From: Pseudomonadota bacterium
GTDB lineage: Bacteria; Pseudomonadota; Gammaproteobacteria; Burkholderiales; Burkholderiaceae_B
Length of the DNA: 14,860 nt
Reading direction: 5' to 3'
NCBI GenBank assembly: GCA_023386765.1
Contig: JAEWJD010000395.1
Location: 1-14,860 of the forward strand
Shown here: piece after piece, positions 6,654-13,811 of the stretch
How positions within the stretch are numbered: position 1 is the stretch's first letter
How the letters are laid out: every line of letters begins with the position of its first letter
Program-made: the position numbers and the translations under genes
Notes under the pieces: model-generated
The model's database searches: none
Seen by the model: only the letters and a program-made list of their open reading frames with translations
Told to the model about the DNA's origin: nothing

Positions 6654-8525
6654 TTACTGGGCCTGATAGACGCCGATGGCGTGACGGGCCACGAAGTGAC
6701 CCGGGCCGACTTCCACCAGAGGTTCGACCACCGGTTCCTCGCCCACCTTGCGCACTGGGCTGGGGATCTCGTCGACCAGCAGCGAACGCTCACGATGACG
6801 CCGCGACGGATCGGCAATCGGCACCGCCGCCATCAACTTCTTCGTGTAAGGATGCTGCGGGTTCTCGAAGATGGCCCGGCGCGGCCCGATCTCGACGATC
6901 TGGCCCAGATACATCACCGCCACCCGATGGCTGACGCGCTCGACCACGGCCATGTCATGCGAGATGAACAGGAAGGACACGCCCAGTTCGCGCTGCAGAT
7001 CAAGCAGCAGATTGACGATCTGGGCCTGGATCGACACGTCCAGCGCGGACACCGACTCGTCGGCGATCACGACCTTGGGATTGAGCGCCAGGGCGCGCGC
7101 GATGCAGATGCGCTGACGCTGGCCACCCGAGAACTCATGCGGATAGCGGTCGATCATTTCGGGCATCAGGCCACACTTGTCCATCAACCAACGGACCCGC
7201 TCCTCGGCCTGCTTGCCGCGCGCAGCCTTGTGGATCAGCAAGGGCTCCATGATGGAATCGCCTACCGTCATGCGCGGGTCCAGCGAGGCGAAGGGATCCT
7301 GGAAAATGAACTGGATGTGCTGGCGCAGCGTCTGCATGGCAGCGCCGCGCAGCGCGCCGATATCCCGGCCCTCGAACTCGATGGTGCCGCCCTGGCTCTT
7401 GACCAGTTGCAGCAGCGAACGGCCCGTGGTGGTCTTGCCGCAGCCGGACTCGCCCACCAATGACAGGGTTTCGCCCGGATACAGATCAAAGCTCACTTTC
7501 TCGACCGCATGCACGCGCTTCTGCACTCCGCCGAACACACCGCCATGGATGTCGAATCGGGTCACGAGATCGCGCACGCGCAGCACCGGGCCATTGTCGC
7601 GGCGCACCGTGTCGGTCACCGGCTCGACCGGGGCATCGGCCACATCGGTCTTGCCCGCCACCCGCAGCAACGGGAAAGGCCGCGGCAGGTCGCTGCCTTC
7701 CATGGCGCCCAGGCGCGGCACGGCCGACAGCAAGGCGCGGGTATAGGCATGGCGCGGTTCGGCGAAAATCTCGTCGGCGCCGCCCTCTTCCACCTTGTCG
7801 CCGCGATACATGACCAGCACCCGGTCAGCCACTTCGGCCACCACCCCCATGTCATGGGTGATGAAAATCACGCCCATGTCCATCTCTTCCTGCAACTGGC
7901 GGATGAGCTGGAGGATCTGCGCCTGGATGGTGACATCCAGCGCGGTGGTGGGTTCGTCGGCGATCAGCAGCTGTGGCTTGCACGACAATGCCATGGCGAT
8001 CATGACGCGCTGGCGCATCCCGCCTGACAGCTGGTGCGGATACCGGTCCAGAATGGAGCGGGCCTCGGGAATGCGCACCCGTTCAAGCATGCGCAGCGTC
8101 TCGGCACGTGCCTGGGCGGCATCCAGCCCCTGGTGCAGGCGCAGGGCTTCGGCAATCTGAAAGCCCGAGGTGAAACTCGGGTTCAGGGAGGTCATCGGCT
8201 CCTGGAAGATCATGGCGACGTCGGCGCCACGCACCTTCTCCAGTACCGGCTCGCGCGCCTGGGCCAGATCCAGCACTTCGCCGCTGCGCCGGCGCAGCAG
8301 CATATCGCCGGAGGCAATATGCCCGCCGCCATACTCGACCAGGCGCATCAGGGCCAGCGAGGTCACCGACTTGCCCGATCCGGACTCGCCCACGATAGCC
8401 AGCGTCTCGCCCCGGTTGACGTGGAACGACACATTGCGGACCGCCTCGACGGTGCGGGTGGGGGTTTTGAAGCGTACGGTCAGGTCCTGGACCTGAACAA
8501 CGCGCTGCGTATCCATACTAGCCAT
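6654..8525 (-). CDS. Fused double-domain ABC transporter ATPase of a peptide importer (GsiA/Dpp-Opp type)
   Basis: This cytoplasmic ATPase powers the importer encoded upstream. Two complete nucleotide-binding domains are fused in one chain of 623 residues, as in E. coli GsiA; most Dpp/Opp systems encode them as two genes. Domain 1 has Walker A GESGSGKS (46-53), signature LSGGM (166-170) and Walker B LLIADE (186-191). Domain 2 has Walker A GESGCGKT (358-365), signature FSGGQ (465-469) and Walker B VVIADE (485-490), followed by Ser where Pro is commonest. Each half carries the C-terminal extension typical of peptide importers (HAYTRALLSAVP and a second copy, HPYTKKLMAAVP). It begins 6 bases after the stop of the second permease gene, so it is translated from the same message. 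ATG at 8525 is used, but ATG at 8516 is equally possible because neither has a clear ribosome site. Confidence 0.96.
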   Translation of the reverse strand: MASMDTQRVVQVQDLTVRFKTPTRTVEAVRNVSFHVNRGETLAIVGESGSGKSVTSLALMRLVEYGGGHIASGDMLLRRRSGEVLDLAQAREPVLEKVRGADVAMIFQEPMTSLNPSFTSGFQIAEALRLHQGLDAAQARAETLRMLERVRIPEARSILDRYPHQLSGGMRQRVMIAMALSCKPQLLIADEPTTALDVTIQAQILQLIRQLQEEMDMGVIFITHDMGVVAEVADRVLVMYRGDKVEEGGADEIFAEPRHAYTRALLSAVPRLGAMEGSDLPRPFPLLRVAGKTDVADAPVEPVTDTVRRDNGPVLRVRDLVTRFDIHGGVFGGVQKRVHAVEKVSFDLYPGETLSLVGESGCGKTTTGRSLLQLVKSQGGTIEFEGRDIGALRGAAMQTLRQHIQFIFQDPFASLDPRMTVGDSIMEPLLIHKAARGKQAEERVRWLMDKCGLMPEMIDRYPHEFSGGQRQRICIARALALNPKVVIADESVSALDVSIQAQIVNLLLDLQRELGVSFLFISHDMAVVERVSHRVAVMYLGQIVEIGPRRAIFENPQHPYTKKLMAAVPIADPSRRHRERSLLVDEIPSPVRKVGEEPVVEPLVEVGPGHFVARHAIGVYQAQ

Positions 8526-8531
8526 GATGCT

Positions 8532-9401
8532 CTACTTGTCCTGACGCGGGTCCAGGGCGTCGCGCAGACCGTCGCCCAACAGGTTGAATCCCAGCACGGC
8601 CAGGAAAATGGCCGAGCCCGGGAAAATCGACATCCAGGGAGCCTGGGTCATGAAGTTCTTGGCCGTGTTCAGCATCGAGCCCCAGGAGGGATTGGGCGGT
8701 TGCAGGCCCAGGCCCAGGAACGACAGGCTGGCCTCGGCGATGATGGCCGTGGCGATGGTGATGGTCGCCTGCACGATCAGCGGGGGCATCACGTTGGGGA
8801 ACACATGGCGCGCAATGATGCGCAGTGACGAGGCGCCCAGCGCGCGCGCACTCTGCACATAGTCTTCGCTGCGTACGGCCAGCACCTGCCCGCGCGTGAT
8901 ACGCACGAACTTGGGCGCGGCCGACACGCCGATGGCAATCATGGCGTTGATCAGGCTCGGGCCAAGAAACGCCGCCAGGGCGATCGCCAGGATCAGAAAC
9001 GGGATCGCCAGCAGCGCCTCGGTGGCGCGCGAGATGATGCTGTCCGTCCAACCGCCGAAATAGCCGGCCGCCAGGCCGAAAGGCACGCCCACCACCAGGG
9101 CGATCAGCACGGATACCAGGCCGGCCATCAGGGAGGCACGCGCGCCATAGACCAGCCGGCTGAACACATCGCGGCCCAGCTCGTCGGTGCCCATCCAATA
9201 GGTCGCCGAGGGCGCCTTGCGGATGTTCATGAAGCTGGTCTGGAAAGGATCATGGTTGGCGATCAGGGGCGCAAACAGCGCCATCACCACGAACAGCAAC
9301 ACCACGGCCGCACCGACCAGGGCGACCTTGTTGCGTTTGAATTTGGCCCAGGCGCGATTGCCGGCGCGGGGCGGGACGGCGGTAGCGGTAGTGGCGCTCA
9401 T
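8532..9401 (-). CDS. Peptide ABC transporter permease, DppC/GsiD type
   Basis: This is one of two inner-membrane subunits that form the channel of the importer. The 289-residue product has the DppC-type N-terminal cytoplasmic stretch, a first helix at about 27-48, and the hallmark GTDELGRDVFSR (71-82). The EAA loop that contacts the ATPase lies at about 180-210 (DYVQSARALGASS to PNVMPPLIV). Its ATG at 9401 overlaps the stop codon of the preceding permease as ATGA, which implies translational coupling and equal production of the two subunits. The end of the chain (LLGDGLRDALDPR) is the standard C-terminus of this family. Confidence 0.96.
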   Translation of the reverse strand: MSATTATAVPPRAGNRAWAKFKRNKVALVGAAVVLLFVVMALFAPLIANHDPFQTSFMNIRKAPSATYWMGTDELGRDVFSRLVYGARASLMAGLVSVLIALVVGVPFGLAAGYFGGWTDSIISRATEALLAIPFLILAIALAAFLGPSLINAMIAIGVSAAPKFVRITRGQVLAVRSEDYVQSARALGASSLRIIARHVFPNVMPPLIVQATITIATAIIAEASLSFLGLGLQPPNPSWGSMLNTAKNFMTQAPWMSIFPGSAIFLAVLGFNLLGDGLRDALDPRQDK

Positions 9402-10342
9402 GCGTGCCTCAGACGGGGATTGACCAGCACATACAGAACGTCGGCCAGCAGGTTCATGATGATGAAACCGACCGCCACGCAGAGCACGACGCCCTGCACG
9501 ACGGCATAGTCGCGGTTGAACACCGCATCCACGATCAGCTTGCCGAAGCCTGGGATCGTGAAGACCTGTTCGGTCAGCACGGCACCGGCCAGCAGCTCGC
9601 CGAACAGCAGCGTCACCAGGGTGATGATGGGCATGAGGGCATTGCGCAAGGCGTGGCGCAGCACCACCATGCGGGCCGAGACGCCCTTGGCGCGCGCAGT
9701 ACGCACGTAGTCGGCGCTCAAGGCCTCCAGCATGGCCGAACGGGTATGCCGCATCAGGTAGGCCGCAATCGCCGTCGACAACACAAAGGCCGGCATCAGC
9801 ATGGTCTTGATGGACAACCAGAAATCATCGAAGGGCGAGACGTAGCCCGAGGCAGGCAGCAATTTCCACTGCACCGACACCACCATGATGAGGATGATGC
9901 CAAGCCAGAAGTTGGGGATCGACATGCCCGACAGCGCGGCCACGTTGACGCCGGCCTCCACCGCGGTGCCCTTGCGTACCGCGGCGATGATGCCCATCGG
10001 GATGCCGATCAGCATGGCCATCGCCATGGCCATCGCCGCCAATTGCAGGGTGACCGGCAGCTTCTGGCCGATCAGCGTCACCACCGGCACGTCGGTGCGC
10101 ATGGACTTGCCCAGATCACCCTGCAGCACCTGGCCCATCCAGGCCACGTACTGCATGGGCAAGGGATCATTCAAATGATACTTGTCGCGCAGGTAGTCCA
10201 GGACGGCAGGGTCGCGTTCCTCGCCAGCCAGGGTCAGGACGGGGTCGCCTGGCAGAATTTTTTGCAGCATGAAGACGATGATCGACACCAATATCAGTGT
10301 CGGGATCGCCACAACGATGCGCCGCAGTATCAACTTGAGCAT
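9398..10342 (-). CDS. Peptide ABC transporter permease, DppB/GsiC type
   Basis: This is the other channel subunit. I use the ATG at 10342 (MLKLILRRIVVAIPTLILV, 314 residues). The family starts exactly so, and the open frame further upstream would run through a terminator and hairpins. The first helix spans about 8-27, the periplasmic PGDP motif lies at 31-34 and LNDPLPMQY at 57-65. The EAA loop is at about 211-240 (DYVRTARAKGVSARM to RNALMPII), and the C-terminus ends in VNPRLRH. No ribosome site is recognisable, and an intrinsic terminator ends about 14 bases before the start codon, so expression is expected to be low relative to the binding protein. It overlaps the next permease by 4 bases. 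Confidence 0.95.
   Translation of the reverse strand: MLKLILRRIVVAIPTLILVSIIVFMLQKILPGDPVLTLAGEERDPAVLDYLRDKYHLNDPLPMQYVAWMGQVLQGDLGKSMRTDVPVVTLIGQKLPVTLQLAAMAMAMAMLIGIPMGIIAAVRKGTAVEAGVNVAALSGMSIPNFWLGIILIMVVSVQWKLLPASGYVSPFDDFWLSIKTMLMPAFVLSTAIAAYLMRHTRSAMLEALSADYVRTARAKGVSARMVVLRHALRNALMPIITLVTLLFGELLAGAVLTEQVFTIPGFGKLIVDAVFNRDYAVVQGVVLCVAVGFIIMNLLADVLYVLVNPRLRHA
10013..10036 (-). repeat. Perfect 12-bp tandem duplication inside the DppB-type permease gene
   Basis: CATGGCCATCGC occurs twice in direct succession on the plus strand, in frame with the minus-strand gene. It contributes to an Ala-Met alternation at about residues 103-110 of a transmembrane helix. Slippage here would add or remove four residues without shifting the frame. 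Confidence 0.7.
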
Positions 10343-10356
10343 GATCGAAAGACCGG

Positions 10357-10386
10357 AAAAACAAAAAAGAAAGCGCCCCCAGGCGC
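10357..10386 (-). terminator. Intrinsic terminator just upstream of the permease genes
   Basis: On the minus strand GCGCC (10386-10382) pairs with GGCGC (10377-10373) around a TGGG loop. A 16-base tract (10372-10357) with 14 T follows at once, broken by one C and one G. The stem is short but fully GC and the T-tract is long. It lies after the binding-protein gene and about 14 bases before the permease start at 10342, inside the operon. Confidence 0.75.
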
Positions 10387-10397
10387 GCCGGACGGAC

Positions 10398-10422
10398 GCG
10401 GTCTCCTCGTTGTGGAGACCGC
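10398..10422 (-). other. Perfect 9-bp hairpin in the binding-protein/permease gap
   Basis: GCGGTCTCC and GGAGACCGC form a perfect 9-bp stem with a 7-base loop. No T-tract follows directly, so it is more likely an RNA-stabilising or attenuation structure than a terminator on its own. Confidence 0.65.
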
Positions 10423-10450
10423 TCCGCCGCCGGTCTGACGGCAGCAAATC

Positions 10451-10474
10451 CGTCTGCCGGCACGGCGGCAGACG
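10451..10474 (-). other. Perfect 9-bp hairpin 9 bases after the binding-protein stop codon
   Basis: CGTCTGCCG and CGGCAGACG form a perfect 9-bp stem with a 6-base loop, placed just downstream of the stop codon of the binding-protein gene. This is where 3'-end structures that protect binding-protein messages are usually found in such operons. Confidence 0.65.
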
Positions 10475-10483
10475 AAAGGGTTA

Positions 10484-12007
10484 CTACTTGGCCAGCGTGA
10501 CACCCTTCAGGCGGACCATGCCATCGGGATAGGCCGTGAAGCCCTGCACCTTCTTGCTCAGCACGAAGGGCCAGGGTTGATAGTACAGATAGAAGTTGTG
10601 GACGTCCTTCTGGCGCAGGGCCTGCGCCTTCTGGTAGAGCGCGCGGCGCGCCGTCTCGTCAGGCGTGACGCGGGCTTCATTGAGCAGGTTGTCGACTTCC
10701 GGGTTGCAGTAGCGCCCATCGTTCAGGGTGCCCTTGCAGGTGACGAACTGGTAGACGTTGCCGTCCGGATCGACCCGGCCCGACCAGCCGCGCATCAGCA
10801 TCTCGAAGTTGCCGGCGCGCGCCTCGTTCAACAGCGCCGCATACTCGGTCGGACGCAGGCTGAGTTCGAAACCGGCCTCGGCGGCCATGGCCTGGATCAT
10901 CTCGGCGATCGCCGAGGTGGTGGTGTTGTTGCCGAAGGCGAACTCGGCCTTGACCTTGTCCAAGCCGGCTTCCTTGAGCAGTTCGCGCGCCTTGGCCACG
11001 TCACGCTGGCTCGGCGGCACCTGCTTGTCATGGTAGGGGCTGGCCGGGGGGAACGGCTGGCCGGCCGGTTCGAAGATACCGCCGCCGACCACTTCGTTGA
11101 TCACATTGCGATCCAGCGACAGCTCCAGCGCCTTGCGTACCCGGGCATCCTTGAAGGGGCTGCTCTCGGCGCGCGCACCATTGCCGACGTTGAAGAACAC
11201 CTCCTGAAAGCCCAGGCCCGACACCGGCATGAACTGCACGCTGTTATCGTTCTTGACCTGCGGGGCATCCGAAGGATTCATGCGTTCCAGGATGTCCAGG
11301 CCGCCGGCTCGCAGGTTCGACAGGCGCACCGTGGTATCCGGGATCGGCAGGAACACCACGCGCGGGAAAGCGTAGCTGCCCGCGTCATAGTATTTGTCGA
11401 ATTTCTTCAGCACGATGCGGTCGTTCTGCACCCGCTCGACAAACTCGTACGGACCCGAACAGACCGGCTTGCGACCCACTGCAGCCACATCCTCGGTAAA
11501 GGTCTTGGGCGAGAGCATCATGCCCGCCCGATCCGAGAGCTGGGCCACCAGCGTGGCATCGGGACGCTTCAGGTGCAGGACCAGCGTCTGGGCATCGGGG
11601 GCCTCGACGCGCTCGACCGACGCCAGCTCGCCTTTGCGCATGCTGTCCTGCAGCGACATGGCGCGCTCCAGGTTGGCCCGCGCTGCGGCGGCGTCGAACT
11701 TGCTGCCGTCATGGAAATAGGCATCGTCGCGCAGTTTGAAGGTCAGCGTCTTGTTGTCATCGCTCCAGGCCCAGGAGGTTGCCAGCTGCGGCACGAACTG
11801 CAGTTTTTCGTCCAGGTCCACCAGCTTGTCGCACAAGGAGGTGAAGACGATGCGGCCCACGTAAGTGCGGGCGCGGTGCGGATCCAGCACATCCGGATCT
11901 TCCTGCAGACCGATGCGCAGATCCTGCGCCATCGTCGAGGCGCCGGCCAGCGCCAGCGTCAAACCGCCCAGGGCCAGGCCCAGGGGTTTCCAGGTGTTCT
12001 TCTTCAT
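10484..12007 (-). CDS. Periplasmic substrate-binding protein of a peptide ABC importer (family 5 solute-binding protein)
   Basis: This protein captures the substrate in the periplasm and hands it to the permeases. The 507-residue product starts with a Sec signal peptide (MKKNTWKPLG, then a Leu/Ala core), with likely cleavage after residue 27 (STMA before QD). Family-5 features include LDPHRARTY near the mature start, the AYFHDGSKFDAAAARANLERA segment region, CSGPYEFVE, and DARVRKALELSLDR. It resembles the dipeptide, nickel and glutathione binder family but is not close to E. coli GsiB by eye, so I do not assign a ligand. GAGGGAG lies upstream of the ATG at 12007. It follows the hydrolase gene by 39 bases and precedes the permeases by 141 bases filled with hairpins and a terminator. 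Confidence 0.95.
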   Translation of the reverse strand: MKKNTWKPLGLALGGLTLALAGASTMAQDLRIGLQEDPDVLDPHRARTYVGRIVFTSLCDKLVDLDEKLQFVPQLATSWAWSDDNKTLTFKLRDDAYFHDGSKFDAAAARANLERAMSLQDSMRKGELASVERVEAPDAQTLVLHLKRPDATLVAQLSDRAGMMLSPKTFTEDVAAVGRKPVCSGPYEFVERVQNDRIVLKKFDKYYDAGSYAFPRVVFLPIPDTTVRLSNLRAGGLDILERMNPSDAPQVKNDNSVQFMPVSGLGFQEVFFNVGNGARAESSPFKDARVRKALELSLDRNVINEVVGGGIFEPAGQPFPPASPYHDKQVPPSQRDVAKARELLKEAGLDKVKAEFAFGNNTTTSAIAEMIQAMAAEAGFELSLRPTEYAALLNEARAGNFEMLMRGWSGRVDPDGNVYQFVTCKGTLNDGRYCNPEVDNLLNEARVTPDETARRALYQKAQALRQKDVHNFYLYYQPWPFVLSKKVQGFTAYPDGMVRLKGVTLAK

Positions 12008-12046
12008 GTCGCTCCCTCGGTGTGAATGCGGATCGGGACGGATCCG

Positions 12047-13675
12047 TCAGAAACCCACTGCCTGGCCATCGCGGCGCGCATCGCTTGCCGCCACGTAGCC
12101 CAGCTCGTTGTCGCTGCCATGCATGCGCCAGATGAACTGGCCGGCGCCAAAATCCATATACGGGTCATCGACCGACTTGAGCGAGTGCCCCATGGCCTTG
12201 AGCGCCTGTACCACCGCCGGATCCATGGTGGATTCCACATCCAGCGAAAAATCGCGGTTGACCTTCCAGCGCGGCGCGCAGCAGGCGGCCTGCGGGTTCT
12301 GGTGGTAGTCCAGCATGCGGATCACAGTCTGCAGATGGCCTTGCGGCTGCATGTCGCCGCCCATCACGCCAAAACTCATGACCGGCCGCCCGCCCTGGGT
12401 CAGGAAACCCGGGATGATGGTATGGAAGGGACGCTTGCCGCCTTCGACTACATTGGCCGACGTCGGATTGGTGGAGAAGCCCACGCCACGATTCTGCAGG
12501 CTGATGCCGGTGCCCGGCACCACCACGCCCGAGCCGAAGCCCATGTAGTTGGACTGGATGAAAGAAATCATCATGCCGTTCTCGTCGGCGGCAGTCAGGT
12601 AGATGGTGCCGCCGGCGGCCGGACGTCCCGGGCCGAACTGGGTCGCGCGGTCCAGCTGGATCAACTTGGCGCGGCTGGCCAGGTAGGCATCGTCCAGCAT
12701 CTCGGTCGGCGTGACTTCCATGCTGCGCGGATCGGCCACATAACGGTACAGATCGGCGAACGCCAGCTTCATGGCTTCGATCTGGATATGCTGCGACTGG
12801 GCCGAATCCACCGGCATGCTGGCGAGATCGAACTGGCCGCAGATACCCAGCGCGATCAGCGCGGCAATGCCCTGTCCGTTGGGAGGGATCTCGTTCAGTT
12901 CAAAACCGCGATAGGCCTTGCTGATGGGCTCCACCCACTCCGGTCGGTAGTTGCGCAGATCTTCCAGCGTCAGCGCGGCATCGCCTTCCTTGGCGAAGGC
13001 CGCGATACGCTCGGCCAGTTCACCCTCGTAGAAATCACGCCCGCCGCTGGCGGCATTGCGTCGCAATGCATAGGCGGCGTCGGGGAAACGGAAATGCTCG
13101 CCCACGGCCGGCGCACGGCCATTGGGCATGAAGGCCTGGGCATAGCCCGGCTGATCGCGCAGCTCATCGGCGGCCGCCGCCCACTTGTGAGCCACGACCG
13201 GCGGCACGGCATAGCCGCGCTCGGCGATTTCGATGGCGGGCTCGAACAACTGCTCGAAAGGCAGCTTGCCGAAACGCTCATGCAAGGCCGACCAGCCCGC
13301 CACGGCACCCGGCACGGTCACCGTGTCCCAGCCCCGCTTGGGTTGCTTGGCCAGGCCATCAGGGCCCGTCCCGTACTTGCGCTTGAAGTACTCCACGCAC
13401 CAGGCTGCCGGCGCGGTGCCCGAGGAATTCAGGCCATGCAGTTGCTGGCCATCCCAGAGAATGGCGAAACAGTCACTGCCCAGGCCGTTGGAAACCGGCT
13501 CGACCAGCACCATGGCGGCCGCGGCCGCGATGGCGGCATCCACTGCATTGCCGCCCTTGAGCAACATGCGCAGACCCGCCTGGGCGGCCAACGGATGCGA
13601 AGTCGACACCACATTGCGCGCAAACGTGGCGATGCGGTGGGACGGGTAAGGGTTGCTCCAATCGAACGATTTCAT
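12047..13675 (-). CDS. Gamma-glutamyltransferase-family Ntn hydrolase (GGT-like, substrate uncertain)
   Basis: This is a member of the GGT family, enzymes that cleave themselves before a threonine which then serves as the N-terminal nucleophile of the small subunit. In this 542-residue chain the candidate is Thr357 in GGTIYLTAADENG, giving subunits of about 356 and 186 residues. The oxyanion glycines GG (439-440) lie in FGVMGGDMQPQGH. No signal peptide is present (MKSFDWSNPYPSHRIATFAR), so it should be cytoplasmic, unlike periplasmic E. coli GGT. Positions that bind the gamma-glutamyl group in E. coli GGT are changed: the FREMAP region (Arg114) reads SSGTAP (84-89), and the NNQMDDFS region (Asp433) reads QNRGVGFS. 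It therefore belongs to the divergent YwrD/oxamate-amidohydrolase-like branch. It heads the importer operon; AGAGAG precedes the ATG. The fold is sure, the reaction is not. Confidence 0.93.
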   Translation of the reverse strand: MKSFDWSNPYPSHRIATFARNVVSTSHPLAAQAGLRMLLKGGNAVDAAIAAAAAMVLVEPVSNGLGSDCFAILWDGQQLHGLNSSGTAPAAWCVEYFKRKYGTGPDGLAKQPKRGWDTVTVPGAVAGWSALHERFGKLPFEQLFEPAIEIAERGYAVPPVVAHKWAAAADELRDQPGYAQAFMPNGRAPAVGEHFRFPDAAYALRRNAASGGRDFYEGELAERIAAFAKEGDAALTLEDLRNYRPEWVEPISKAYRGFELNEIPPNGQGIAALIALGICGQFDLASMPVDSAQSQHIQIEAMKLAFADLYRYVADPRSMEVTPTEMLDDAYLASRAKLIQLDRATQFGPGRPAAGGTIYLTAADENGMMISFIQSNYMGFGSGVVVPGTGISLQNRGVGFSTNPTSANVVEGGKRPFHTIIPGFLTQGGRPVMSFGVMGGDMQPQGHLQTVIRMLDYHQNPQAACCAPRWKVNRDFSLDVESTMDPAVVQALKAMGHSLKSVDDPYMDFGAGQFIWRMHGSDNELGYVAASDARRDGQAVGF

Positions 13676-13720
13676 CAGGCACTCTCTGACTAGCGGATCT
13701 GGGATAGGACGGAACCCTCA

Positions 13721-13749
13721 AAAGTACTCTTGTGATCTAATTAAATCAA
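13721..13749 (-). promoter_or_regulatory. Candidate promoter of the hydrolase-importer operon
   Basis: On the minus strand TTGATT (13749-13744) and TACTTT (13726-13721) are separated by 17 bases. Matches are 4 of 6 for the -35 and 3 of 6 for the -10, a weak promoter of the kind that needs an activator. The -35 lies inside the palindrome at 13742-13758. Confidence 0.3.
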
Positions 13750-13758
13750 TTTGATTTA
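13742..13758. promoter_or_regulatory. 17-bp palindrome, candidate LysR operator
   Basis: TAAATCAA-T-TTGATTTA is a perfect inverted repeat with 8-bp arms in the AT-rich gap between the GGT-like gene and its divergent LysR regulator. It contains the T-N11-A pattern common to LysR binding sites, twice (13742/13754 and 13746/13758). Its centre is 75 bases from the hydrolase ATG and 62 bases from the regulator ATG. Confidence 0.55.
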
Positions 13759-13811
13759 TTGATCCGTCATTAAAACTATTTTTGTCGATCGCACTCAGAA
13801 GGAACGCTTCC

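Noticed and set aside
12037..12048. A 12-bp perfect palindrome GACGGATCCGTC at the end of the GGT-like gene
   Set aside because: It overlaps the stop codon and has no loop, so it cannot form a useful hairpin; probably chance, although a protein site cannot be excluded.
9404..13693. Long plus-strand open frames (344, 482 and 555 codons) opposite the importer and hydrolase genes
   Set aside because: All are antisense to genes with full family motifs, have low-complexity His/Gln/Arg-rich composition and show no domain signature.
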